Source: Tyto alba (taxonomy: Eukaryota > Chordata > Aves > Strigiformes > Tytonidae). Taken from it: DNA of 64,000 nucleotides. The position numbers were made by a program, and so were the translations under genes. Each line of letters begins with the position of its first letter. Within the stretch, counting starts at the first letter, position 1. The notes beneath the pieces are model-generated. The model ran no database searches. It saw nothing but the letters and a program-made list of their open reading frames with translations, and had not been told where the DNA came from. This document shows, piece by piece, positions 1 through 12,269 of this stretch. The stretch spans positions 5,068,501-5,132,500 of the forward strand of contig NW_024881313.1 of assembly GCF_018691265.1 (NCBI RefSeq), given 5' to 3'.

Positions 1-3000
1 TATGCTTCTCTACTAGGAAAGCAGGCTGTAATCAACCACTTAGCTGTTACTGAATTACAGTTATCTCCACTTCGCCTGTTTAACTCCCCATAAGCATGCT
101 AAGCACCTCTTTAGAATGCATTGACCTCTAATTATTTCTTGCTTTATGTATCCCTTAGCCCACATTGAGAAAATAAAAAATACTCCTATTGGTATACAGT
201 GCAGAATAGTACAACCTGGTTTTGGCTTATTTATTTTGTATACAGAATGAAATTTTAACACCTTTGGGTCCTCCAAAAATTAAAATGCTATGCCTAATCA
301 TTGAATTTCATGCTATATCATGTGAAGTGACACCGATGGCACTAGTTTTAAGTAATGGGCCAAACTCACTATTGCAGTAGGGTGCAAAACTCTATCATTC
401 AGGCTTTTGACCAATTATCCAAATTGCAAAAATTGTAACCATAACATAGTCTGGGGTCTTTCTGAAGTTACAAGATGCACTGGATTTGTGGGATTTGTGC
501 AGTGGAACCTGTGCATTAATACACCTATGTAATAACATCCATGTTTTTCTGAAGTCAAAGCATGACTGGTAGAAAAGCTGGCTTTATGCTTGAGTGAAAG
601 CATTTAATTTTCTTTTCACTGGAGGAATTTTCAGCCTGGCAGTGATAGGATTATAATAACTGCCAGCTGCTCACTTGGCACAAGAGTGCCTAGAACCAAG
701 AGGAAGAACCTGGTGCATTATATATGTAATTTACTTTTCTCTCAGACTTGAGGGTTTAGACCTTATAAATATTTTGATCTGGTCTTTGATGGCCTTTATA
801 CACATCAGTCTGGGAATATGCATGTGGAGCATAGCTTCCACGTTTTAGTTTGGAGTACATTGAAGTAATTCCCACCAGGATAAGAAGAGAAATTACTCTG
901 GGAGATTTATCTGTGAGTGGGTGGTCAAGAAAGAAGGAAAACCTTTAATGTTAAGCAGATGGACCTCCCTCATTTTGTACTGTGTATTGGGGATGCAAGG
1001 TAATCTTCTCCCCAAATACTGGATAATATTGATCTGATCTTCACATCAAAATAATAAGGTTCAAGACACTATTTGTGAGGTAGAAGCTCAGGAATGGAAT
1101 GGAGGCTTTTTTTGTATCCTCAACTCAGTGCTTGCTCACCACTGTCAGGGCAATGATACAGCAGAAATTCAATCTGGAAGGGTAATCAGGATCATTCATT
1201 GTACCTTTCTCCACCCCTGAACTCACACAGCTGCAAGCCACAGAGCACTTCTTGACTCACAGTGCCACTTTGCTCTTTGGTATTTAAAATTGTCTTCAGA
1301 AATGACAGTATTCCAAAGGAGAAACCAGGGGAGACTACCGGCCTTTTTAACATCTTTGTTTCTAAATCCTTGAGACATATCTGGAAACAGACCATGCAGG
1401 GGTATGAAGTAGGTAGGAAGACACGGTGGTCTCTTCTGGTCTGATTTTGGGAGAGAAATTCTGAAATTTTGCTTGGATCTGGTAGTCAGGTGTACCGTAA
1501 ATATCTGAGCAACAAACACTGACACCCCCAAGAAAGTTAATACCACTAGGTGCTATCTTGCATCCTTAGGATACAATCTTCTTGCATCTCTACATCTAAT
1601 TTCTTATAGTGGATGATCTCCAGTGAACTTAGAGGAAGCTGAAAATCAGGCCATTTCATCTACATCCGTGAGGATTTTCCTTGTCCTGAAGACATCCTGC
1701 GGCATGCATGGGAGTACAATATTTGGGAATTTAGTGCTCTAAATTCTAAAGTGATTTGAAACAAGTTGTTTAATTTGCTTCATGTTCTTTATTAAAAAAA
1801 ACCCCAAACCCAGTAATGCCTTCTTTCTTGTCAGTCTTTCTCTAGTGTTAAATAGACTCTTTGTAGAAGGAGCCGTCTTATTTAAAGTCCCATGCAGTAG
1901 TCAAATAATGAGTCTCTGATCTCAGCTGCTACTGTAATGTAAACAAATGCTGCTTTACTATAACAAAGTGCTGCTTTAATGATAATTTTTTTTTGGAGAT
2001 TTGTGCCAAGCCTGATCTATTTCAAGTGAATGGGGAAACAACATTTTGATTGAAAGCAACTGCAAAAAAACACATGCTGTGCAAATTTCAAACTTTCAGT
2101 TGGGAGTTCCCACATCTAGGAGTTGCAGTTCACTCTAAATCCTGTTTGAGATGTGGACAAGAAGGTAAAGTAATTAAAAAAAAAAAATAGAAGACAGGTA
2201 CAGAGATGACACAGTTTAGGAGACTTTCATGCTGACTCTAGGCAGTGGCTGTAAGAAAGATGTAATTTTCTCTTCTTCCCCTCATTGATTTTATTGGAGC
2301 ACAGAGGTAAGAGTATGTCTGTGTTTGTGCCTTCTTCCTGCCACATATGTACAACACCTGTGGTTAATGAGAATCTGAGAGGAGGTGGTTCTTTCTCTTT
2401 TCTTTATACTTTTCATACTACTCATTCTCCCTCCTCTTCCTTCTGGAGCAACAGGGCAATGAAAGAAGGAATTTAGCCAGATTTATGCTTTTTCTTTCAT
2501 GTACAGCTGTATATGTCTTGGGATATTACAGTTGGGTCCGTTTCTCCTGCCCTTCCACTAAAGTTCCATCATATTTTTTGGTTCCCAGGCTTCTCTGACA
2601 GAAGGATGATAATATGCATGTGATCTGTTTCTGCTTCAGCTACTTACAGATTGTGAGTGGCAGTGGGGCTGACCGGCTGTTGCTTGTTTCATGGGGTTAC
2701 TGTCTCAGTTGCTTTGAGGAACAGAAAAAGAAACTGCCTTCTCTACAGGCTGAGGGTGGGAGGAGGACTTCTTTCTGCAGTGTCACCACAACAGTGAAAG
2801 ACTGCCTTTTTTCAGGCAGGTTCTTGTCCTTGTAAACTTTCTATGCCCTATACAAAATAAATGTAGCTTGAGAAAATGCCATCATCAAATTTATCCTGAC
2901 TTGTCTCAGCAGAAGTAGCAAAACTGAGGGTGGAATTTTGACTCTTTGAAGTAGTCAGTTCAGATGAGTTTCTACCTACAGGCAGAATAATATTAATGAG

Positions 3001-5055
3001 TCCCCAAAGTATGTGCTTCTGTGAGACTATATGTCCCGTTTGATTTAACTGTTCATTAAATGTTCACTTGCCAAGCTTCCTCATCAAAACCCAAACTGAT
3101 ACAAACAATAATGTATAAAATTAGATCCAAAGAGTGGTGGAAATTTCTAATTAAGCAATTTAAAGAGTGGTTCTGTTTGTTTGTTTGTTTAATTAGGTTT
3201 TATGTCTTCCACATCTGTGGGGATGCACTGTTCTAAAACCAGCCCTTACTGGCTGAGGTGAAGCTGTAAGTGTTGCACACTGATGCCTCCCAATGACCAA
3301 TATAAAGCAGCACACTATGTATATTTGTAAAACTTCACCTCCTCCGCTCATAATATCATCATTAGATCATCTTTTTGTGTAACTCTTAAACTTACCATGT
3401 ACCAGCCAGTGCGTGTCTTTATGTTAAATTCTCACTTAACGTGTAGCGATTGCATATTATCAAGCAAGGGGGGACAGCTGCATTATTTTATAATGCATGC
3501 ACATGGAGCCAATAACACTTGTGTTTTTAACACAGTAGTAAGAATTCCACAGAAGCTGAAATAATAGTTTATTCCTAATCTTTGAAAAGATTATTAATGA
3601 AAAAAATTGAGTGGAAATGTCAATGTATATAAAATTCTGTCTGCTATCTTATGGTATCCAACAAAATCTTTTGCTGTCTAAAGATTCAGTTGTATTATTT
3701 AAGGAATGCATTCTAATTTTGAGTATTTTCATACCTCAAAAAAGAACATTCTCTGCATGTTCCTATTGTATTTTTCCTCTCACAACTGTGTTTAAATAAG
3801 ACAACCATAAACCAACTAATTTGAGAACACTGATTAAAAAAAATAATCTATTTTAACGGACAACCTAAAAGTCCAAGAAGTTGGTATCACCTTTCAGCGA
3901 CAGTGTTCTTGGTTCAAGGTCAGACAACTGATCTTTAACCCACACTGCATAGTTTGAAGTGTTTTAGCACAGGGGTTGTCTGTTGATATTGGTCCTTTTT
4001 TGTATGCTTGTATTGGTAGAACTTAATGAGATTACATATATTTTCATGAATAATTGCTGCCCTGTAAACTTGCCACCTACCTATAGTGACTCTTATGAAT
4101 ATTTGATGATAATAAGTAGTAGGAACTTCACTGTGATGCTCACATGCACTTAAAAAACCAGCAGCACGAGAATAGCTTTTGTTGCTAGGAGTTCCATTTA
4201 AATCATTATTCTGTTGTTTTAGGAGGGGTAGGATGCAGGATGGAAGACACAATTTTTAACATCTAGATTTCTGTTTTAAGTTGAGTCATGGTCCACTGAT
4301 TGGTCTCATGCTTCTAGCTATGAATTAACAGTTGAGAAAAAGGAAAAAATACAGTGGAACATACCATTTTGCAGATGCAGCCATGTTCTACAAATCCTAA
4401 GATTAGTATCTGTACATCAACAATTTTGTAGACTTCTGTGCAATGTCTTTGGTCTATCCAGTACAGCCATATAGATCCTATAGGCAGCACTTTTGTGTCA
4501 TATTGCAAATTACACAATGTCTGTCAACAGCAGCCATCGCCTTTTATCATCTCTTCATTGGGTTTCTTTTTTTGTAGGTGGTGTAGTAGAGGATCCTCAC
4601 CTTACAGGTTTTTTCAAGATGGTTGTGTATGAAGCTGGTATTGAAGACTGCATTCCTGATTTAATTGTGTTGAATTGTGATACTTAGTTTTGTTTGCACA
4701 TTTGAACACTACTGCTTTCATTATCCAACTTGCTTTACAGACCGTGTTCAAAACACAAACAAATGTTTTCTGTGTTGCTGTAGCTTGTTTAGTTAGATAT
4801 TTTTTCCTTCTGAGACTTGCAGGGCCTGCTGCACAGCTATATTGTTCCTTAGGCAACTAGTGAGGACAGCAGCAACAGCTCTGACATTTATAGTTAGAGG
4901 GATTTTGTGCTTAAAATAATCTACCATAGTAGTTACTAGAATTATTTTTCGCAGTAGCTCTTGCATATTGAGAGTGTAAAATCCATAAATTTATTAATGC
5001 TACTATAGTATTTTTATTGAAAAGCAGCGCTTTACAGAATTTACTTTTCTTTCAG
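1..5055 (+). other. SKAP2: SKAP2 intron, 3' part (upstream of first visible exon)
   Basis: Non-coding sequence leading into the acceptor at 5056. I looked for the preceding SKAP2 exon (acidic YDDPFAGPP and SERYDKDDE region) and did not find it, so it should lie before base 1. The stretch is AT-rich with short A/T tracts and one GTTT microsatellite. Its open frames are short and unrelated to any family I know. The intron ends in a good polypyrimidine tract (TTACTTTTCTTTCAG). Confidence 0.8.
3175..3190. repeat. (GTTT)4 microsatellite
   Basis: Four perfect copies of GTTT inside the SKAP2 intron. Simple sequence with no visible function. Confidence 0.9.
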
Positions 5056-5133
5056 GGAATCAGTTTCCTCCTATTGCAGCTCAGGATCTTCAGTTTGTTC
5101 TGAAGGCTGGATACCTGGAAAAACGCAGAAAAG
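5056..5133 (+). CDS. SKAP2: SKAP2 exon: linker end and start of PH domain
   Basis: Exon of 78 nt, phase 1 at both ends (acceptor TTTCAG, donor AAAG/GTAAGT, a near-consensus site). It encodes 26 residues, starting with a Gly split over the upstream junction, then NQFPPIAAQDLQFVLKAGY and LEKRRK. This matches human SKAP2 at about residues 103-128. The last part, from FVLKAGYLEK on, is the first beta strand of the PH domain, with the basic cluster EKRRK that in PH domains lies close to the phosphoinositide pocket. Human SKAP2 has P where this protein has the second Q of AQDLQ. Because the exon is symmetric its loss would keep the frame but would destroy the PH fold. Confidence 0.97.
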
Positions 5134-5863
5134 GTAAGTTTAAGTATCTGTATGAAAACTAGTCTATATTTTATATCTGGGAGGTCTGTGTGTCGGTATT
5201 TGATATTATACACACAAACAACTTTATACAGGAGTGATAAATAAAATGGAAGAGAAGCTGGAATGTTGAAGCATTAGTATGCAAAAGAAGTACAGCACAT
5301 AATTGCTTCTGTAGTATTAAAAGAAAAATCCTTTTCTTTTATTGACTAAAAAAATCATGCTTTGAAACTCCAGTCAGCCATAATTCAGAGACTTCCAGAT
5401 ATTTTTGAAGAAAACATTAGGAACGTATGTAAAAGTACCATATGTTGACTTCATGTTTCAGTGAGCATCAAGATTTATTTTCCTTCAAGAGGGCAAATAT
5501 TGATCTCAGCTTTGGTTCAGTCAATATTTACCTTGATTCAATAAATCTTATATTGTCACTTTAATACCCACTTAATGCTGCAATAACTCTAGGAAATATT
5601 TAGGAAGTTGTTCATTATTTCCTTATATTTAATGTTACACATGACTTCTCTCTTCATATGATTTCAAATTCCTATTTGTTTTTTTTACCACCAATTTTTA
5701 TTTCTAATTTCCTTCTCAGTGCCATACGTTTCTCCATATCCAGATTTTGTTTCCTTTCCTTAGCGCCTTTCCTGTTTCCTCCACCCTCGTAACTCACCCT
5801 TGAAAAGAAGTAACATATTTGTGTTCAATAATGGCATAAAGTAATATATTATGTTAATTGCAG
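5134..5863 (+). other. SKAP2: SKAP2 intron (730 bp)
   Basis: Short AT-rich intron between the first two PH exons. It has the donor GTAAGT and the acceptor TTAATTGCAG. A pyrimidine-rich patch lies at about 5,640-5,790. I see no other feature. Confidence 0.9.
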
Positions 5864-5947
5864 ACCACAGTTTTCTTGGCTTTGAATGGCAGAAGCGTTG
5901 GTGTGCTATCAGTAAGACGGTCTTCTATTATTATGGAAGTGACAAAG
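5864..5947 (+). CDS. SKAP2: SKAP2 exon: PH domain, strands with the conserved Asp/Arg pair
   Basis: Exon of 84 nt, phase 1 at both ends (acceptor TTGCAG, donor AAAG/GTAATT). It encodes [20 protein letters not shown] followed by FYYYGSDK. The first Asp is split over the upstream junction and matches human Asp129. The Arg of QKRW matches human Arg140. In published work on mammalian SKAP2 these two residues govern phosphoinositide binding and contact between the PH domain and the N-terminal dimerisation region; both are kept here. FEWQKRW is the typical second strand of PH domains and FYYYGSDK the third. The exon differs from human at only one or two positions, for example I for L in CAISK. Confidence 0.98.
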
Positions 5948-7410
5948 GTAATTATAATAATTACGATAAACTATAAAAATGATCTTTTCATGCACAGAAG
6001 AATATGAAAGCTTTAGTGGAGTTGGAAACTGGGTATCTAATGGACTTTTAAGAAAGTGAAAGAAACTTTAAAAAAAATAGTTGGTTCTTAAACACCGCAG
6101 TGAATTTTATAAATGTGTAAGTACTCTTCAGAATCTGGAAGTGATGTGCTCATCTTCTGAAGCAGGGAAACTGAGGAAAAATGCTTGTTACTTGTAAAGC
6201 TACTTTGTGTGCCAGTAACAGCTAGCTTCTAGGTTTGATAGTATGCTGGTACTCAGTTGATTTATAGGACAGAAAATGTTCTTTCTGTCCAAATAGGATT
6301 TTAATTTTAAAACACCCTCTAGCAATTACACATTTCAAGTTCTTTAAATATGGCTCTATCCAGGAAAATGTGAGTCTAAAAACCACATAGTGGAGTTCCC
6401 TGTTTCTTTCTAAATAGCTTATGTCTTGAAAAGATAGAAATGAAGTAACATATTTAACTAAAAGCCAGTCATGGAGACTAAAGCTAACTTCTAAAGGTGA
6501 CTTTTAACTTTTAATGGCTAGTTTAGAAAGAATCTGTCATAAATGTTGGGATATCACTTCAAATTTTTAAAATTGACGGTCAAATAAAATATCCTTTAAA
6601 TTATGTGCCAAGTGCGTTTGATGTTTAAGGGTAAAACAAATGGTACAGAAATACATCTATTAAATATTAGAAGTGCAATTATGTCCTTTTTTCCCCCCAA
6701 AAAATACTTATTCCTGGGCAAACTTTCCATGAAAGTTTTTTTTTTTCCTTCTGCTTATGCTTGGGTGATTCTACTTGAGATTAGTGCAGGTAGTTATTTT
6801 GTGGTTTTTATTCAAAGACTGATTTAATGTGGTCCAGTTTGTTTCATTACTCAATATGGTGATTCATTTAAACTCATCCTCTCTTTAAAAACAAAAGAAA
6901 TAATATAAGGGTCTAATTGTAAGGCCAGTTTTCATCTAGCTACAGTTTTCTATCATATTCTGTGTTTCCACGGTTAGTATATCTGCTAAATGTTCCCTTT
7001 TCTTCTTTACTTGGGATTAATAGATTGATCAAGTGTCAGAAATGTAAACAATCTTTATTCCAAAATGTTGAGGAGGTGTAGCATAACACTGATGTGTCAG
7101 TAATAATTTATTTCTTTCTCTGAAAAAATATCTTATACTTTTGTTTATATATAATTATACATTACCTAGTACTTAAAACATGGCAAATTTTTCGGTCAGA
7201 CTGTATTACTAGTTCTTAAAGATCATTCTGGGTTTTTAAATCCTGTCTTTTCATCTGCTAGTTTTTTGGGAAAAAAGAAAATCTTAGTATTTTAATTTTT
7301 TTTTTCTCGTGTCTATGCTAATGATTATTTATACTTTCTAGCATATGGTCTTTGGATCAAGGCAGGAAAACTGTCAACCTACCCTTTTTCCATCGTTCTT
7401 TTTTCTTTTC

Positions 7411-7428
7411 TTTTTTTTTTTTTTTTTT
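7411..7428. repeat. poly(T) tract
   Basis: Run of 18 T, preceded by a T/C-rich stretch from about 7,385. It could be the remnant tail of a minus-strand retroposon, but no element body is recognisable next to it. Confidence 0.85.
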
Positions 7429-7681
7429 AACTTTTGCAACAACTTGACTATCTAGTCTGCACTGTAACTTCTAATACCTATGCTGAAAGATAAGATACAT
7501 GGAGGCACGTTCCCTAGCACTCAACAGATTGGTGTCATGTTAGGGATTGACTGTGATATATTGTGGGATCCCTTTCCTTTATGGGTCTATAGACAGATGC
7601 TTTGGCTTATATATTTACAGCTTTTGTAGGCTGCAGATTGTTTGTGGAAGATTCTCCTAATGGTAACCTCATGATGTGGGA

Positions 7682-7715
7682 GAGGCACATGGTCCGTGGA
7701 GGCACATAGTCCATG
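7682..7715. repeat. 17-bp tandem duplication
   Basis: Two adjacent 17-bp copies, GAGGCACATGGTCCGTG and GAGGCACATAGTCCATG, differ at two positions (G to A both times). A related partial copy (GGAGGCACGTTCCC) lies at about 7,501. It is a local duplication in intron sequence with no evident function. Confidence 0.8.
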
Positions 7716-9088
7716 GGAATTGTATAGGCATGACTGGACTCCAAACAGTAGCTCCTGAAGGAAGCAAACAAATCAGATGCATGAATTTCTGCCCTACCTC
7801 CATGTGAGTGGTGCTGTTAATGCAGAAAAAATACCGCGGCATGGTGGAATCGTTTCATTTTACAGATCTGGGGTGATGAACAGTCACTCAAGAACTTACC
7901 TTTGAAGAAGAAAGCTTTTTTCTAGACTGGTCAGAGGTGCTTTCTTCATCCCTCTGATGTCAGTACATCAAGGCGCCTGTTCCAGTGCAGAAGCAAATCG
8001 CTGTCATTGTGCAGAAACCAGCAGCTGCTGTAGTTTCATGGCAAACTAGTTTACTGTTGAAACTGAGCTCTTGTCCTGCTGGTTGTGAATGTATGTGCTG
8101 CTGTTTATCATGCTGTTTAGCTGCAGATGTCAGCATGGATGAGGTGTGTGATGAGACTGTACTGAGGAGATCTGGCATTTAGTCACTGGAAGAACCTAAA
8201 ACTGTTCTGACTCCTACTGTTACAGCTGGCAGTGGTACCTGCCTTAGTATGCTTCTGTATTGGGGCCCTTCTTTTCCTGTGACCCTTGATGCTGTACCAG
8301 ATAGCTCGGACCATGTAGAAAATCAATGTGTGTTCTTACCAACTGTAGAACAGCAGTGAAGTGTGCATTTGGGTGGCTTCATGCAAATTGCTGCCACCTC
8401 CTGAATCACTGGGATGGTGTCTGTCTACACGATGCTGGTCTGCCCCAGCCTATCCAGTGTCTGCCAGATGTTTTGTATCAGCTGGGCCCTGGTTTCTGAC
8501 AGGTTCCAGGGCTGATGCACACAACAGGAAAATTCCCTCTCATCGATGTGAACCCTGTTTGAAGGGAGACGGGGATTCCATATGTGCTCAGTCCTGCTGC
8601 CTGGGTCACATTAATGGGTAAGGGAGTGCTAGTGCCTGTGTGTTGTGGGATGTAATGCAAAGAGGCAGCAGGGATTTCAAGGTCTTGCTTGGCTTGTTTT
8701 GCATTGTGTATATTTTTAAAACCAGACACACAGGCGAATAATCGGTGGTGGATATTTTGTGTCTGGTTCAGTGTGTGTTTTCTTGGCTAAGTTTGATTTT
8801 CATGCTTAAATATTTGTGTAAATGTAACTGAATGTTACATGTGAGGCTTTAGGATGCCTTTTTATTAGGTTGTGTGGATTCGTTGTTTCCCAAAGACTTT
8901 TAATTCTTTTAACTTACTCATTTTTACATTGGGAAAACAAGAAGATATGTGGAAGTGTATAAAGCTCACTAACACATGTAAGGAAAAGTTTCAGAATCAT
9001 TTGTTCAGAGCTGAACGATGAAAAATAGGAGGCCTAGTCCAGGAGAATATAGTACAAGCTAAAGCCTGTGAAAATACTGTAAATAACT

Positions 9089-9116
9089 GTGTGTTTGTGT
9101 ATGTGTTTGTGTGTTC
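9089..9116. repeat. TG-rich low-complexity tract
   Basis: Imperfect alternating TGTGTTTGTGTATGTG run. This is a degenerate TG microsatellite in the intron. Confidence 0.7.
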
Positions 9117-9975
9117 GCCGAAGAGATTACAAGCATCCTTTTAACAGCTGTGATGCCTGCAGGCTAAAGAATGTCTTGTTTCCCTGTTTCCTGCTCTATT
9201 TTCTTGTACATTTCGTGCAGCATTGGATAGTGAAACAATGTTATTTATTCCTGCAATATAGACAGGTCTAAGCAAATCACCTACATTTTTTTTTTTTCCT
9301 TGATCAATGATATGTGGAGTAGATGGAGGAACAAGGCTTAAAGGTTTGACCTGATGACAGGTCACAAATAGGTATGGCAGGAAGCGCGCAATAATTGGAG
9401 CTTGTGCTACAATATCTGTCACCAGCATGTGGTCCGCAACATTGCGGAGAATTGTATTCAAATGTCAGAGCTGGCTTAGATTTCTAGAAGCTTGCCTGTT
9501 CCTCCTATTCATAGTCTTTTCTTCCATAAACTTTTTATAGCCCTTCTCTTTTCTTTGCCTCTATGCAGTTGCATCATGAGCTGGGTGCCCTGTTTGCATA
9601 TTATTTTTTCTATATGATCTCTGTCAGTTCCTGTGTACTCAGGCACCTACTTGGTATGGCTAACCTTTCAGACCCCAAAGTGCATGGGAAGAAGGAAAGT
9701 TAATTTGTTGCTTTATAAATGAAAGAATTAACAGCTTCATTACTCCTTCCTCACTAGGCTACAATGTTATATGCCCTTCTGTCTCAGCAAACTGGAGAGA
9801 TCAGCTAAATGTTTGGCAAGACAGTAATTGATATCATCATAGTAATTTTTTCCCCAGTTAATGGGCACTAAAAATTTATTTTAATTTTTATAACTTGAAA
9901 ATGGTATCTGCCTGCCTGACAATAGTATGATGTTAAAGAGGGGGATAATTCGGAGGCTTTTAGAAAAGTTTGAGT

Positions 9976-10010
9976 TTATTTTTTTAAATATTTTTTTAAA
10001 TATTTTTTTC
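9976..10010. repeat. AT tandem repeat, period about 12
   Basis: About two and a half to three copies of a TATTTTTTTAAA-like unit in tandem, followed by further T-rich sequence. This is low-complexity intron DNA. Confidence 0.65.
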
Positions 10011-12254
10011 TTTATTTTTAACATGGACATGAAAATTTTGGATTTCTATGAAGAGTAAGATAGTGATGGCCAGGTAAATGGATGAACTTGTGCAAAAGAG
10101 AGGTTTTGTTTTATTTTGTGTTTCGCCTTTTTTGAAGAACTTGGTGACTGAACAATATTAAGGGAGAGGGAAGCCTAGTTAGAGTTGCATTTGCAAATCT
10201 GTCCTAATGAATCGCCTAACCAGGCTACTGGAATTTATGCCACATGCTAACCATGCCAACTTCACCTTGTAAGAGTGAGGAAAGATATACAAGCCCGATG
10301 GAAAGCTCTTGAAGTATCATTTTAGTATCATTTGGCTTTTAGCTATAGACCTCCTTCTCTTAGTACTCCCTCTCTGAACAACCACATAGGAAAGGCAAAA
10401 ATCCTTGTTTAGTTTAGACTTTTGACAGAATCCATAACTGAAATCTGCAGGAATTGTGAATGTTCAATAGGACTTTGTTGTAGCAGGGTGATGGCAATCA
10501 AAGGCATCTATCTAATGAGTACTGAATCTTCTGCTGTGAGAATGTTAAATGCAGACCTCAAGAGGCCTGAAGTAAACTGAATATAAACAAACTGGTGCCC
10601 TAAATAATGCATTTCAATCATTGCCTTCATTTCTTAATTTTTTAAATTTATATTTCTCAGAGGACTAAATTAAAGGAAAGAAAGAAAAAAAAAAAAACTG
10701 ATTGCATTTCAGATCTGCTATCTAAACAGATAAAACTACGCATGCATTTGGAAAGGACTGTTCCAAAAGCTGGAAAAGGAATTACCATTTTGGAGATACT
10801 GACACTTACTATTTTTAGAAAGCAGACATCCTGCTTATGGAAAAGTATGTGAAACTACATTTAGCATGAAGCCATGTAAACCGTAAGATCTTACTGGCTC
10901 CTAATTTCAAGATGAAGAGAGTTAAATTATAGATTCTAATGGTATCTATAAATACTTTATCACTCTTTGAAATCTTTCTATTTGCCTTTGTTCCTTATGC
11001 CTTTCTCTGTAACTTCTTTCCTTTCTACTATCCAAGTCTTCTCTGTTCTTCAGAATGCACTAATTCTTTTTACATGTGCTAATAATATGGGCACATTGCC
11101 TTAGGCCTCAAATTTACAACCCAATCATTTCAAGACCCCATTGAAGGTTTACCCTTCTTTGTTTTAAAAGTTCCCATGGACTCAGTTACGCAAGGTTTCT
11201 TCAAAACCCTTTTTCTCTGCTTCCCTTGAGACTCTTTTTTTCCCCAATATAATATTGGCCCTGTTTCCGTTGTTAACAACATTTCACTATTTTTAGGATG
11301 AATGAAGTTTATATGCAAGAAAAATGTTTAAAGTGGCTCTCAAATTTCATTCAGATCTTTATTTTCTCTATTTTAAATGTAGTCCCCCTTATTTACTTCT
11401 CTCAAATATCTATGTATTAGTTTTGACTTTTTTTTTAATACTTTTTGCCTGACTCTTTACTCTACTAGCTCTTTACAATTCTCAATTCTTGATGCAAAAT
11501 CGTCTACGCAGACCCAGATTTATTTTTCTGTTGTATGCGTGATATGGGGAGAAGAGAAGAGGAAGAGGAGATGAGAGCTAAGAACAGCTTATTCTGAAAT
11601 GAGATTTGATTTAATTGTGGAACAGTTTACACTTGATGATGTTTGGGATCCTTTTTGTTTTTAGAAGACTGATAGTGTTATACTTTTTACAATTCTGTTC
11701 TATGTTGTTCTGGGACAACTTAAGGATTTCCTGTTGTTGAATTGCAAAGCCCTATCTTGAGGAAATGAGAGGTAGCAAGAATATTATCGTTCTTCAGAGA
11801 AGTGTGTTCCATCTGCATGTATCTCCCTAGTTCCTCCTAAATATGCTGTTGTATTCCTGCCTAGGCAAAACTCCAGTTCAGATTTGGTGGTTCAAAGGAA
11901 AGTGAAAATCCCTGTAGTGTAAATGTCCTTCCTGAAGCTACCTTTAAGGCTCCCGCCATAAAAACCAACTATATCTAATTTTAAGTTTTTAAATGTTAAA
12001 AAACTGTTTAACTTTCCCTAAAGCACAGTCTCCAGAAAATATTTCTGATATAAACAGTGTAGCTCTGAATGTGAAAGTCCGCAGAAGTCACTGTGGCACT
12101 AACTTCACAGAGCAGCTTTAAACTGAAAGCCCAAGTCTGCCGGCACACCTATTTAGCTGCCAGCCTTTGCTGATACAAATTAAGTCAAGATGATCATTGA
12201 GTCTGATGTTCACGAGCTGGCCCTGCCTTCAAGCCTGCTCCTGGCCAGACAGCT

Positions 12255-12269
12255 ACCGTGAGTCACGGT
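12255..12269. promoter_or_regulatory. Perfect 15-bp palindrome with AP-1 core
   Basis: ACCGTGAGTCACGGT is symmetric around a central G and contains TGAGTCA, the consensus site for AP-1 and related bZIP dimers. It sits in a locally GC-richer, CpG-containing patch (about 12,130-12,420) of an otherwise AT-rich intron, which makes an intronic enhancer thinkable. SKAP2 is expressed in myeloid cells, where AP-1 sites are common in enhancers. This is inference from motif and context only. Confidence 0.25.

Noticed and set aside
4579..4608. Possible small exon after TTTTTTTGTAG
   Set aside because: It has an acceptor-like start and a GT after TTACAG, but contains stop codons in the required frame and has no match to the N-terminal region of SKAP2.
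1..5055. Search for the preceding SKAP2 exon (YDDPFAGPP and SERYDKDDE region)
   Set aside because: No matching codon series was found by reading the three plus-strand frames, so the exon is taken to lie before the window.
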